DNA of 64,000 nucleotides. Source: Aerococcus urinaehominis (GTDB taxonomy: Bacteria > Bacillota > Bacilli > Lactobacillales > Aerococcaceae). Below are positions 30,994 to 40,201 of this stretch, piece after piece. The stretch lies in NCBI RefSeq assembly GCF_001543245.1, contig NZ_CP014163.1:806001-870000 (forward strand). Reading direction: 5' to 3'. Position numbers and translations under genes: made by a program. A model generated the notes under the pieces. That model was not told the origin of the DNA. It ran no database searches and was given only the letters and a program-made list of their open reading frames with translations. Numbering within the stretch: the stretch's first letter is position 1; each line of letters starts with the position of its first letter.

Positions 30994-32358
30994 TTAATTT
31001 ATTGTAATTGTTAAATTTGATTTTTCTGTGATTTCTTTATTATCAAAAAATAAGATTCTGCCATTTTGGTCAACAATCATCAATACCCGCTGGTTCCTAG
31101 CCAGTAAGGTTAACTGGTCCCTTTGGCCAGCTGGAACCTTGTGGTTGATTAAAAAACGACGCAACTTCTGCCGCTGCCCCTGGCTGAGCACCAAGTAGTC
31201 CCCCGCCTGCCGTGGCCTTAAACTGACCTGGTCTAAGTTAACCGGACGGCTGGGATCAACCGCTAGCAAGCATATCCGCAAGTTGTCAAAGAACAAATAG
31301 TCCTGGTTTAACGCAAGATTACTATAATGAGCCTGAGCCAGCGACCAGTCATCTTGAGCCGGTCTGATATAGGCCTGATCATACACCTTAATGACAACCA
31401 AATTCCCTGGTAAGGGATATTCTTGTTGGCCTTGATCTTTTTTCAACAAGCGGGCTAGGTCACACTTGGCCTGATAAGATAGCTGGGCCAATTGTGGAAA
31501 ATCTATTTGAATCCGGTTAAAAACTGCTGTTAAAGCAACCACTATTTGATCAATGTCATAGGTCCTTAGCTCCGTCAAATCCAATTTATAGCCCTTTTGG
31601 TTACTAACCAGGGCACGATTACAGAACTGGTCCAAAGCCTGGTCAGCCCAAGATATATATGCTTGGGCCTGACCTGCTAACTGAACCAAATGTTGGCTAA
31701 AATTGGGATTTTCACCTGCTAATTCAGGCAAATACCGGTTACGTATACGGTTACGCAAATATACATCTGATTGGTTGCTATAATCTTCCCGATAAGGGAT
31801 ACCGGTCGACTTGGCAACCTGGTAGATAAAATCCTTTTCAACATTTAGCCAGGGTCTGACTAAAAGACAATCAGAGTCGGTTGCTAGCGGCCGACAAGCT
31901 GGCATACCTGTCAAACTAGAAAGGCGACCAGCCTTAAGTAAGCCCATCAATACTGTTTCGGCCTGGTCATCTTGGTGGTGGGCCAAAACAAGGTAATTAC
32001 AAGCCTTTGACCGGGCCAGCTGGTCAAAACAAGCATAGCGAAATTGACGGGCTGCAGCCTCAGTGACTGGACCAAAATCACTAGGCCGTTGCCAAATCCG
32101 CACACTCAAGGGAAGATCATGGCGTTGGCAATAATCTACTACTAAGGCCTGATCCTGGTCACTATCCGCTCTGATACGGTGGTTAACGTGAACAACCTCT
32201 AATCCGTAACCAAATTGCTCACTTAGCGCTCGGAAGCAGGCCAATAATACCATGGAATCGACACCGCCCGAAACCCCTAGTAAAAAGCGTGGGTGTCCTG
32301 ATAAATCAAGATGTTTACTTAGCCAAGCCTGGGTGTCTGCGACTAAAGTGCTGAGCAT
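30994..32358 (-). CDS. tilS: tRNA(Ile)-lysidine synthase
   Basis: Modifies C34 of tRNA-Ile(CAU) to lysidine, essential for AUA decoding; 454 aa. The PP-loop ATP motif SGGVDS is at residues 30-35, with LAHHQDDQAETVLMGLLKAG and RPWLNVEKDFIYQ further on. The C-terminal half is divergent and rich in Q and L, as usual in this family, and ends with a TilS C-terminal domain (LRPRQAGDYLVLSQGQRQKL). It is preceded by a terminator only 25 bases upstream. Confidence 0.95.
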   Translation of the reverse strand: MLSTLVADTQAWLSKHLDLSGHPRFLLGVSGGVDSMVLLACFRALSEQFGYGLEVVHVNHRIRADSDQDQALVVDYCQRHDLPLSVRIWQRPSDFGPVTEAAARQFRYACFDQLARSKACNYLVLAHHQDDQAETVLMGLLKAGRLSSLTGMPACRPLATDSDCLLVRPWLNVEKDFIYQVAKSTGIPYREDYSNQSDVYLRNRIRNRYLPELAGENPNFSQHLVQLAGQAQAYISWADQALDQFCNRALVSNQKGYKLDLTELRTYDIDQIVVALTAVFNRIQIDFPQLAQLSYQAKCDLARLLKKDQGQQEYPLPGNLVVIKVYDQAYIRPAQDDWSLAQAHYSNLALNQDYLFFDNLRICLLAVDPSRPVNLDQVSLRPRQAGDYLVLSQGQRQKLRRFLINHKVPAGQRDQLTLLARNQRVLMIVDQNGRILFFDNKEITEKSNLTITIN

Positions 32359-32383
32359 GGTTCACCTTCCTCTACATAAGAAA

Positions 32384-32407
32384 AGGTTGGGTGCTTAGTC
32401 CCAACCT
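32384..32407 (-). terminator. Hairpin terminator just before tilS
   Basis: AGGTTGGG pairs with CCCAACCT (32384-32391 with 32400-32407), followed on the minus strand by TTTTCTTAT. It ends the transcript from the S1-domain gene, 25 bases before the tilS start codon. tilS must depend on read-through or an unseen promoter. Confidence 0.8.
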
Positions 32408-32413
32408 GACGCA

Positions 32414-32866
32414 TTAATTACGACGGCCACCTCGACCGCCACGCTTACCTTCTGTATTTCTTTTTAATGAGGTCAACCGGTCATCACTATCTTTGAGGAA
32501 GGCTGACATCATATCATCAAAAGTTTGGGTACCTTTCGGTTTGGTTGATCGCTTAAAGTCAGATGCTGGACGTTTGGGCCTATGGTATGCTTTCTTTTCC
32601 TTTTTCTCACTCGCTTGGTTAACTTGATCCGCGGAATTAGCCTGACGGATTGATAAGGCAATTTTACCATCTTCACCTAGATTGACTACCTTCACCTTAA
32701 CCTGGTCACCCAAACTGAGATAGTCATTAACATCCTTAACAAAACCCGGTGCAATCTCTGAAATATGGACTAAACCATTTTTTCCAGACTCTAAGTCGAC
32801 AAAGGCACCAAACTTCGTAATGCCTGTTACCTTACCAGTTACCACACTTCCAACTTCAATTGACAT
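32414..32866 (-). CDS. S1 RNA-binding domain protein (YabR / general stress protein 13 type)
   Basis: Cytosolic RNA-binding protein, 150 aa, with one S1 domain at residues 1-75 (VGSVVTGKVTGITKFGAFVD, LVHISEIAPGFVKDVNDYL, GKIALSIRQ). A basic tail with RGGRGGRRN end follows. YabR-like proteins bind RNA/ribosomes; the precise role is not known. The ATG at 32866 is chosen; a TTG seven codons upstream has no ribosome site. It follows divIC by 28 bp, as in Bacillus (divIC-yabR). Confidence 0.85.
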   Translation of the reverse strand: MSIEVGSVVTGKVTGITKFGAFVDLESGKNGLVHISEIAPGFVKDVNDYLSLGDQVKVKVVNLGEDGKIALSIRQANSADQVNQASEKKEKKAYHRPKRPASDFKRSTKPKGTQTFDDMMSAFLKDSDDRLTSLKRNTEGKRGGRGGRRN

Positions 32867-32894
32867 CTGTTTTTTGTTTCCTCTCAAATTATTC

Positions 32895-33344
32895 TTATGA
32901 TTCTTTCTGATCTTGATAGACCCGGTTTAATATCTGGGCTTGCTTAGAGTCATTATCCTCAGGCAAGCTGAATATAATTTCATCGTCTTTACTTAAATAA
33001 TAGCGGCTACGGGCTAGTTTAGCAACATAAGCATCATCTTTAAGCAGGTTGGCTTGGTTTTCCAAGACAGCAACTACTTCCTCTTCACTAGCTACTTGAT
33101 CAGACAAGTGGCTAATCTCTTGCTCCATTTGCCTAATGCTCATTTGGCTGCGAATAAATTGGCTAAGAGACAGGAGGCTAAAGAGGAGCATAACTGAACA
33201 GGCTGTCATCATTATAAGCTTGCGTAATTTTGTCTGACGCTGCTTAAGCTTTTGCCTATACTGTTGCTGGGCCAAGGCAGCTTGTGAGCGTTCATCATCG
33301 ATAGCAGCTAAATTATCCTGTTTTCCTCGTCCATCTTCAGACAT
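32895..33344 (-). CDS. divIC: Septum formation initiator DivIC/FtsB-like protein
   Basis: Bitopic division protein, 149 aa: a charged cytoplasmic segment (1-42), one membrane helix (about 43-64, LIMMTACSVMLLFSLLSLSQ), an outside coiled coil (MSIRQMEQEISHLSDQVASE onward) and the family signature DAYVAKLARSRYYLSKDDEI. It acts with DivIB and FtsL at the septum. The location between rqcP and the S1 protein matches Bacillus. Confidence 0.92.
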   Translation of the reverse strand: MSEDGRGKQDNLAAIDDERSQAALAQQQYRQKLKQRQTKLRKLIMMTACSVMLLFSLLSLSQFIRSQMSIRQMEQEISHLSDQVASEEEVVAVLENQANLLKDDAYVAKLARSRYYLSKDDEIIFSLPEDNDSKQAQILNRVYQDQKES

Positions 33345-33416
33345 AGGTCCACCCCTTTATCAAGTCTAGGACTTAGTATAACAATTTTTCTGAGACTTAA
33401 CCATGCTTTATCACAA

Positions 33417-33671
33417 CTATTTTGACTTTTCTGAAATAATTGTGAACATATCCTCAGCCTCATCCTTACGGGTAGTTTCCTTGATTTCGTTTATCTTAAC
33501 GGTAACAATTTTTTGGCCATATTCAATTTCAATTTGATCCCCTGTGGCCACTTTGGTAGCTGATTTAGCTGGCCGGTCATTAACTTTTATCCGGCCACTA
33601 TCAGCAACTTCTTTAGCAACAGAGCGTCGTTTAATTAACCGAGACACTTTTAAAAATTTATCTAAACGCAT
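33417..33671 (-). CDS. rqcP: S4-domain protein RqcP
   Basis: Small S4-domain RNA-binding protein, 84 aa, the Bacillus YabO/RqcP type. It assists RqcH in adding C-terminal alanine tails on stalled 50S subunits. The S4 fold is [20 protein letters not shown], then [20 protein letters not shown]. Its ATG overlaps the flippase stop by one base (TAATG). The ribosome quality-control role is from the family; no rqcH is in this window. Confidence 0.9.
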   Translation of the reverse strand: MRLDKFLKVSRLIKRRSVAKEVADSGRIKVNDRPAKSATKVATGDQIEIEYGQKIVTVKINEIKETTRKDEAEDMFTIISEKSK

Positions 33672-35275
33672 TATTTTCTCCTTTTAATAAACTTCTCATA
33701 CAACCATTCTCCCTGGGGTAGGTATTGCCATTCGTTAGCACTAATTAAATCAACCCTTCTAAGGTAAACCCAGGTTAAAACTAGCCCCCAAACAACCATT
33801 ACTAACAAGGCGATACCATCACCTAGCCGGTCTGGCCCCCAAAAATAGTCATATAATCCAACCATTGTCCTAATACTAGCAAACATAGTGACTAATAAGG
33901 GAGAAAGTCTAAGCAGTAAGCCTGACTTGGTTAGCTGGACCAAGATGCTCCGCTCTAGACAAACTAATAAAACAACTAGGACAGTAACCAGGGCTAATAG
34001 GCTAGCAATAGCCGCCCCCATTGTCGCCCAGGCTACTATTAAAATTTGGTTAGCTATATATTTAATAACTAAACCAGCCAAAAGGGCCAAACCTGAGTAG
34101 TACCACTTATTATCGGCCTGTAAAATATTATGGACCACTAAGCTCATAGAAGCTAGTAGGACCATAGCTAAATAAACGGTCAGCACATGGCTAGCCTGGC
34201 GTGAAGCAAAAAGCACTTGATTTAACAAAGGCAGGACGCTCATTAGGCCGGTTGTAACTAGACTAGCCACCAGGAGTGTCAAGCGGAAATACTGGTGACT
34301 GGCTTTCCTAAAGCCAGCCCGCTGCCTACGATTACGTAGCTGGGCCAGATAGGGCAGATAATTGGCTGACAAGGCTAGGCTAAAAACCATACCCAACTGA
34401 ACCAAGGGTTGTCCCCGGTCATAAGCCCCCTTAATATCCTGAGCTATTGCTAAAGACATCCCTTTATCCTGCAAGAGATCAACCAGGGTAAAGGCATCAA
34501 TCATTTGCAATAAAATCAGCAGGGCTGTAAACAAACAAGTCACCAGCCCTTCGCCAGCAAAAACCTGACTTAAATAGGTCCAGGAGAGTTGATAAGGTAG
34601 CCCAGTTAGCCGCCTATCGACTATAGTAAAGCGGCCACAGTAATAGTAGATAAAGCAGCCCCCTAAAAAGATAGCAGCAACCAAGGCAGCTAACCAGCCA
34701 GAAGTCATTAATTTAGCACCAAGCTGGTAAATATCTCCTCCTGGTTCTTGGCTAAACCACCAGGCAATTAACAAAATTACTGTTACTCTGACTAACTGCT
34801 CGAGCACTTGGGAAAGAGCAGTTGGCGCCATCATTTGCTGGCTTTGAAACCAGCCGCGCCCCATCAATAGCCAAGGCACTAACAGATAGATTAAAGCGCT
34901 CGATTGGATTGCAACATCCAGATATGGATCACCCATAATGACTGCTAGGGGGCCTGCTCCCCAAAAAAGTACCGAAAAAATGACTAAGCAAAGGATTAAA
35001 GCTAGAACCAGAAGCCGCTGGCTAGCTTTTTTTAGCTGCCAATCATCTTGTTGTAAGGCTAGCTGCTTGGCAACAAAATTAGGTAGGCCTGAAAGGGCCA
35101 GACTAGTCGCTAAACCATAAAAGGGGTAAACCTGTTGGTAGATATAGAAACCCTGATTACCCAACAAATTTTGTAAGGGAACCCGGTAGACAGCACTCAA
35201 TATCTTTGCAATTAAGGCAGCTAGGGTTAGCCAGACCACCCCCCGGCTAAGACTATACTTACTGGTCTGCTTCAT
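33671..35275 (-). CDS. MOP-superfamily polysaccharide/lipid flippase (YabM/SpoVB type)
   Basis: Polytopic membrane protein, 534 aa, with about 14 hydrophobic helices. The N-terminus [20 protein letters not shown] and [20 protein letters not shown] are typical of the YabM/SpoVB branch of the MurJ-MviN/MOP superfamily, proteins that flip wall precursors or polysaccharide lipids. Whether it is the lipid II flippase is uncertain. It overlaps mfd by 17 bp and rqcP by 1 bp. Confidence 0.85.
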   Translation of the reverse strand: MKQTSKYSLSRGVVWLTLAALIAKILSAVYRVPLQNLLGNQGFYIYQQVYPFYGLATSLALSGLPNFVAKQLALQQDDWQLKKASQRLLVLALILCLVIFSVLFWGAGPLAVIMGDPYLDVAIQSSALIYLLVPWLLMGRGWFQSQQMMAPTALSQVLEQLVRVTVILLIAWWFSQEPGGDIYQLGAKLMTSGWLAALVAAIFLGGCFIYYYCGRFTIVDRRLTGLPYQLSWTYLSQVFAGEGLVTCLFTALLILLQMIDAFTLVDLLQDKGMSLAIAQDIKGAYDRGQPLVQLGMVFSLALSANYLPYLAQLRNRRQRAGFRKASHQYFRLTLLVASLVTTGLMSVLPLLNQVLFASRQASHVLTVYLAMVLLASMSLVVHNILQADNKWYYSGLALLAGLVIKYIANQILIVAWATMGAAIASLLALVTVLVVLLVCLERSILVQLTKSGLLLRLSPLLVTMFASIRTMVGLYDYFWGPDRLGDGIALLVMVVWGLVLTWVYLRRVDLISANEWQYLPQGEWLYEKFIKRRK

Positions 35276-38200
35276 GACTAGCCGCCTCCTCCTGGCTTTG
35301 ACTAGGATTAAAGCGATTAGCTAATTGAGCCAGACGATCGGTAAACTGCAACAGATAATCTAACCAAGATTCAATGGTCAATTTATCTATATTCAACATG
35401 ACCAGCAAACGGCCCTTATCCACTTTGATTTGCATGCGCATGGGGATGTCCTGCATGGCCTCAAAGATAGCAGGTGTCAACTCCTTCTGGATTAAATCGG
35501 GATAAAAAGTCAGACTAATTTCCTTATTTTTCCGTTTAATACTGCTAATACCAATCTTGTCACTATCGGCCTTGAGACCTCCAACTTGCAAGAGGTATTG
35601 AACCTGGCTAGGCGGCTCACCAAAACGATCCAGCATCTCATCATCCAATTCCCAACGGTCATCGCTAGTTGTAAACTGGTTAACCCGCTTATACATTTCT
35701 ACCTTTTGTCGCTCATCCCGAATATACGATGAAGGGATATAGGCATCAATCGCCAGGTCAATCTCAACCGGCTCTCTTTTGACAGCCGGTAAGATGCCCC
35801 GCTTGCGTTGGACTGCCTCGCGCAGCATTTGCGAATAAAGGTCAAAACCGATGGCATTCATAAAGCCATGCTGTTGCTTACCAAGTAGATTGCCCGCTCC
35901 TCTGATTGACAAGTCGCGCATAGCAATCTTAAAGCCAGAACCTAACTCCGTAAAGTCACGCAAGGCTTGCAAACGTTTTTCAGATATCTCGCTGAGCATC
36001 CGGTCTGGTTTGTACATAAAATAGGCGTAAGCAATCCGGTTAGACCGGCCCACCCGACCACGTAACTGGTAGAGAGTCGATAGGCCCATATGGTTAGCAT
36101 TTTCGACAATAAGCGTATTGGCATTAGGGATATCCACCCCAGTCTCGATGATAGTTGTAGTTACCAATACATCATAAACCCCATCAATAAAGTCCAGCAT
36201 GATATTTTCTAGTTGGATAGGCGTCATTTGTCCGTGGGCGATCCCCACCTCTGCATCAGGAACCAGGGCCTTAATTTCGCCTGCCTTTTCTTCAATTTGA
36301 GCCACATTATTAAAGAGGTAAAATACCTGTCCGTCCCGACTAATCTCGCGCTCAATACTATCCTTAACCACCCCGGCATTTTGCTCAATGACATAAGTTT
36401 GCACTGGATAGCGGTTGGCTGGTGGGGTTTCTATGACTGACAAGTCACGCACTCCTAGCATGGACATATTCAAGGTGCGTGGAATTGGTGTTGCCGTCAA
36501 TGTCAACACATCCACCTTCTCTTTTAAGGCCTTGAGTCGTTCCTTATCCTTAACACCAAAACGTTGCTCCTCATCCACAACTAAAAGGCCCAGGTCAAGA
36601 AAGGCTACATCTTTAGACAAGAGACGGTGGGTGCCGACCACAATATCGACCTTGCCCTTGGCAAGGTCTTCAACGGTTTGATCCTGCTCTTTTTTACTGC
36701 GGAAACGACTTAATAGTTCGATTTTAAAAGGATAATCTTGAAAGCGCTCTGTTAAGCTTTCAAAGTGTTGTTGGGCCAAAATGGTCGTCGGCACCAGGAA
36801 GGCAGCTTGCTTGCCATCCATAACTGCTTTAAAAATGGCCCGCATAGCGACTTCAGTCTTACCAAAACCAACATCCCCGACTAAGAGTCGATCCATGGGC
36901 TTGCTTGCTTCCATATCAGCCTTAATTTCACTAATAGAACGTAACTGGTCATCAGTTTCCGTATAAGGGAAGGCTTGTTCAAAGTCAGCTTGCTCTGGGG
37001 TATCTGGGCTAAAGGCATAGCCTTGTTCAGCTTCCCGGCTGGCATAGAGTTCAATTAATTCATCGGCGATATCCTCAACCTTGCTGGAAACCTTTTGCTT
37101 GGTCTTGGCCCACTCTGTGCCGCCCATTTTGTTGAGCTTAGGGGTCTTACCTTCACTTGAAACATACTTTTGTACCTGGTCGATCTGGTCAATCGGCACA
37201 TGGATAGCAGCACTATCAGCGAAAACAATGGTCATATAGTCACGATGAACGCCAGCCACCTCTATGGTTTCGATGCCGACAAATTGGCCAATCCCATGAT
37301 TGACATGGACCACATAATCACCAGGCTCTAATTGCTGGTAGGACTGGATCCGTTCGGCATTCGAAATTTGCAATTGGCGCGGCCGTCTTTTTTTCTTCTT
37401 GACGGCAAAGATATCTGATTCAGCTAAAAATACTAACTTCTCATTAACAAACTCAATCCCAGCCGACAAGTCGCCAACTAGAAGGTTTACCTGGTTAGTA
37501 ATAATATTATTGCCATCACTAGCATAGGCCTTCACATCAATTGCCGCTAAGAGGTCCTCTAAGTCACTAACCTTTTTACTATCAGGTAAATAAACACAGA
37601 TGGTCCGTCCCGTTCTTAGCCAAGCCTCAATTTCAATTTTAAGCATATCCATTTGGTCATAGAACTGACTAACTGGCCGGGTTTGAAATTGGTGGAGATG
37701 GTCAAATTTAATCTGTCCCAGGCCCTGTTGCCATAAAGACATATAAATCTTGGCTTTTTTACACGCCCGTATTTGATCTAGAAAATTTGCATATAAAATT
37801 TGCTGGGGCAGAATTTGCCCCTCTCTGAGCTTAGCTTCAACCAGCTGGGCAGCCTGTTGGTCTAGCTTAGCAGCCTCTTCAACTAAACGCGGATAATCAT
37901 CTAATATCAGGATTGCCTGGTCAATATAGTCCAAGAGATTGCCAGGCTGGTCATAAATATATTGGTGGTAGTAATTAGTCTGTGGTGTTGCCTCTCCCTG
38001 CTGCCAAGCCTGGACCTCAGCCTGGAAAAAGGCGGCTACTTGGTCCCTAAGTTCAGGATCTTTCATACCAGCAACCAAGTCCTTACCTTGATCTAATAAG
38101 GAGCTACTTGCTGCTTGGAGATCGGCTGGCTGATAGAGAAAGTCTTTTACCGGAATCAAGTCAACATGGTCTAGGTCCCGATTAGATTTTTGACTATTAG

Positions 38201-38822
38201 GATCAAAGTAAGATAAGCGCTCCACCTCATCGAAGGCCAATGACAAGCGGATAGGCTGGGGCTCATTTAGAGGATAAAAGTCAACAATATCGCCACGCGC
38301 ACTCATTTCTCCTGGTTTCATGACAATCTCGGCCTGGTCATAACCCAGTTTGATTAGATCTTGTTTAAGCTGGTCCGGCGTCAATTCTTGGCCCAGGCTG
38401 ATTGTCTGACAGAGCTCTTGCCAACGCTGGTAAGGGGTTAATAGTTTTTTAAGGCCTAGTACTGGCACTATGGTAATCCCTGGCTGTCCTGAAGCCAAGT
38501 TTTGTAGGACTTGCAAACGCTCACTAAGGGCTTCCGGACTAGCAATCGCTTGATCTGCCGCCACACTTTCCCCAACTTGAAAAACACGGATAGACTGGTC
38601 AGGTAAAAACAGACGCAAGTCATCCGCTAATACATCCGCTTGGTGGTTGTGGGCAACGACAATTATCAAGTGTTGGTCTGGATTATGTTGATAGATCAGC
38701 TGATCGAGATAGGCCTTGGCAGCTCCCTGAAGGCCCAGATAAAGAACCGCTTGTTTGTCTTGTAAATCAAGCGCCAAGTCTCGGCTCTTAGTCTCTTTTA
38801 AAAATAGGTCGCTAACGTGCAT
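35259..38822 (-). CDS. mfd: Transcription-repair coupling factor
   Basis: DNA translocase that removes stalled RNA polymerase and recruits UvrA, 1187 aa. UvrB-like N-terminal domains are followed by the CarD-like RNA-polymerase-interaction domain (about 500-550, YVVHVNHGIGQFVGIETIEV) and the RecG-type motor: Walker A GDVGFGKT near 648, VVDEEQRFG near 747, RGRVGRSNR. The TRCF C-terminal domain ends the protein. It is 17 bp after pth as in Bacillus. Confidence 0.98.
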   Translation of the reverse strand: MHVSDLFLKETKSRDLALDLQDKQAVLYLGLQGAAKAYLDQLIYQHNPDQHLIIVVAHNHQADVLADDLRLFLPDQSIRVFQVGESVAADQAIASPEALSERLQVLQNLASGQPGITIVPVLGLKKLLTPYQRWQELCQTISLGQELTPDQLKQDLIKLGYDQAEIVMKPGEMSARGDIVDFYPLNEPQPIRLSLAFDEVERLSYFDPNSQKSNRDLDHVDLIPVKDFLYQPADLQAASSSLLDQGKDLVAGMKDPELRDQVAAFFQAEVQAWQQGEATPQTNYYHQYIYDQPGNLLDYIDQAILILDDYPRLVEEAAKLDQQAAQLVEAKLREGQILPQQILYANFLDQIRACKKAKIYMSLWQQGLGQIKFDHLHQFQTRPVSQFYDQMDMLKIEIEAWLRTGRTICVYLPDSKKVSDLEDLLAAIDVKAYASDGNNIITNQVNLLVGDLSAGIEFVNEKLVFLAESDIFAVKKKKRRPRQLQISNAERIQSYQQLEPGDYVVHVNHGIGQFVGIETIEVAGVHRDYMTIVFADSAAIHVPIDQIDQVQKYVSSEGKTPKLNKMGGTEWAKTKQKVSSKVEDIADELIELYASREAEQGYAFSPDTPEQADFEQAFPYTETDDQLRSISEIKADMEASKPMDRLLVGDVGFGKTEVAMRAIFKAVMDGKQAAFLVPTTILAQQHFESLTERFQDYPFKIELLSRFRSKKEQDQTVEDLAKGKVDIVVGTHRLLSKDVAFLDLGLLVVDEEQRFGVKDKERLKALKEKVDVLTLTATPIPRTLNMSMLGVRDLSVIETPPANRYPVQTYVIEQNAGVVKDSIEREISRDGQVFYLFNNVAQIEEKAGEIKALVPDAEVGIAHGQMTPIQLENIMLDFIDGVYDVLVTTTIIETGVDIPNANTLIVENANHMGLSTLYQLRGRVGRSNRIAYAYFMYKPDRMLSEISEKRLQALRDFTELGSGFKIAMRDLSIRGAGNLLGKQQHGFMNAIGFDLYSQMLREAVQRKRGILPAVKREPVEIDLAIDAYIPSSYIRDERQKVEMYKRVNQFTTSDDRWELDDEMLDRFGEPPSQVQYLLQVGGLKADSDKIGISSIKRKNKEISLTFYPDLIQKELTPAIFEAMQDIPMRMQIKVDKGRLLVMLNIDKLTIESWLDYLLQFTDRLAQLANRFNPSQSQEEAASHEADQ

Positions 38823-38839
38823 GACTCATCCTTCTCTTC

Positions 38840-39400
38840 TTAATTATACTGGTTCATCACATTTTCAAAACTTTGACCGCCCAGCCAAGCATCAACAGCT
38901 TGGCAAGATTGGCGCACACTGGCCAACATTTCGGTGTGGTCTTGGTCAGGAAAGGCGCCTAAGACATAAGATACTACGGTTTGGAAATCCCTTGGGCGAC
39001 CTATACCTATTTTGATTCTTTTTATTTGGTCAGTAGCCAGATGATGAATAATATTTTTCATGCCGTTATGGCCACCTGCTGATCCTTTTTTACGTAAGCG
39101 AACTTGGCCAACGGGTAAATCTAAATCGTCATAGATAACCAGGAGATCATCAACAGATAACTTGTAATAGTTCATAAAATCTGCCACACATTCACCTGAA
39201 AGATTCATAAAGGTCTGAGGTTTGAGGAATATTACTTTTTCACCATTGACATGGGTCTCAAAAAAATGGCCCCGCATCTTATTTTGGTTAAAACGCTCAT
39301 GATTTTGATAGGCCCACTCATCCAGGGTAATAAAGCCAATATTGTGTCGTGTTTTTTGATACTTATCCCCTGGATTACCCAGGCCGACAATAATTTTCAT
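38840..39400 (-). CDS. pth: Peptidyl-tRNA hydrolase
   Basis: Releases peptides from drop-off peptidyl-tRNA, essential; 186 aa. N9 and the catalytic H19 are visible in GLGNPGDKYQKTRHNIGF; FLKPQTFMNLSGE, DDLDLPVG and KGSAGGHNGMKNI complete the active site. It is first in the pth-mfd operon. An AAAAAAGGAG site precedes the ATG. Its leader contains a terminator-like hairpin. Confidence 0.98.
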   Translation of the reverse strand: MKIIVGLGNPGDKYQKTRHNIGFITLDEWAYQNHERFNQNKMRGHFFETHVNGEKVIFLKPQTFMNLSGECVADFMNYYKLSVDDLLVIYDDLDLPVGQVRLRKKGSAGGHNGMKNIIHHLATDQIKRIKIGIGRPRDFQTVVSYVLGAFPDQDHTEMLASVRQSCQAVDAWLGGQSFENVMNQYN

Positions 39401-39423
39401 TTGTGATCTCCTTTTTTAAAAGC

Positions 39424-39453
39424 AAAAAAACCTGCACAGGCTCACCCGTACAG
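39424..39453 (-). terminator. Terminator-like hairpin in the pth leader
   Basis: On the minus strand CUGUACGGG pairs with CCUGUGCAG (two G-U pairs) around UGAG, followed by GTTTTTTTGC. It lies between the pth promoter and the gene, about 24 bases before the start codon. It pairs fully only on the minus strand. It may attenuate pth-mfd or stop antisense read-through. Confidence 0.7.
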
Positions 39454-39463
39454 TTGCTTTATT

Positions 39464-39499
39464 TTATGCTATTATAGTTTAAATTTACCGCTAACTCAA
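39464..39499 (-). promoter_or_regulatory. pth-mfd promoter
   Basis: On the minus strand, -35 TTGAGT (39499-39494), 17-base spacer and perfect -10 TATAAT (39476-39471). It faces an extended -10 of the divergent plus-strand gene (TGCTATTAT, 39467-39475), so the two -10 regions overlap. Confidence 0.75.
39467..39475 (+). promoter_or_regulatory. Possible extended -10 promoter of the plus-strand hypothetical gene
   Basis: TGCTATTAT gives an extended -10 about 65 bases before the ATG at 39542. The -35 is poor. It overlaps the -10 of the divergent pth promoter. Confidence 0.45.
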
Positions 39500-39541
39500 C
39501 CGATTGCCCTGGTTGACTGAATTCAAAGATTGGAGTATCAC

Positions 39542-40192
39542 ATGTTTGACAAAAATCAAGCCGACCAACTAGACCAACTCTTATCCCAAATTAAACAAGC
39601 TGACCCACAAACTAAAGCCAAAATCTTAGCAGCCCTAGAAAATAGCCAGCCAAGTCAGAACCAGCCCGCCGACCAAGTTCATCAACTCATATTAGATATC
39701 AGTAACCAGCAGGCAAGTATTAGTCAATTACTAACTTATCTACGGACCAACCTAGCCAGTGAGAACGACCGGACCCAAAGTGGCTTAGCCCTAGTTCAGG
39801 CCTTTAAAGACCTCCCCTTGCTCGACAGTCATCAAGAGCAAGTCCTTTTTGACCAGTTAGTAAAACTAAGCCAAGGACGCTTAGCGCATTCACAAATTGA
39901 ACGGCCCATTTTTAATTGGGCCTACCATCGGTTAGCACAAATAAAAGAAGACCAGGATCTGTATCCTAGCCTTCTCAAATTTTTTATTGAAAATTTCCAA
40001 GACCCAATCTATTTAGAGGCCAAGTTTCAAGGGCTCTACCAACGCTATCTTAGAGCTCAACGCCAACAAGACGCTGACTTGCGGGTCAAAATTTTAACTG
40101 ATATCGCACCTAGCCTGGTCGATCTCGCCAATCGCAAAGGAGAGACAGACCGCGCAGATTTTCTAAGTCACCAACTGGCCGCCTATCTCTAG
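39542..40192 (+). CDS. Hypothetical helical protein
   Basis: A 216-residue, glutamine- and leucine-rich cytosolic protein; I do not recognise the family. The N-terminal 60 residues look like amphipathic helices (NQADQLDQLLSQIKQADPQT), and the rest has repeat-like helical hairpins (LLDSHQEQVLFDQLVKLSQG, FIENFQDPIYLEAKFQGLYQ) that might form a TPR-like solenoid. The ATG at 39542 follows GGAGTATCAC. It is one of few plus-strand genes; its stop is 9 bp from the convergent ABC gene. Confidence 0.75.
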   Translation: MFDKNQADQLDQLLSQIKQADPQTKAKILAALENSQPSQNQPADQVHQLILDISNQQASISQLLTYLRTNLASENDRTQSGLALVQAFKDLPLLDSHQEQVLFDQLVKLSQGRLAHSQIERPIFNWAYHRLAQIKEDQDLYPSLLKFFIENFQDPIYLEAKFQGLYQRYLRAQRQQDADLRVKILTDIAPSLVDLANRKGETDRADFLSHQLAAYL

Positions 40193-40201
40193 GCTAGGAA
40201 A

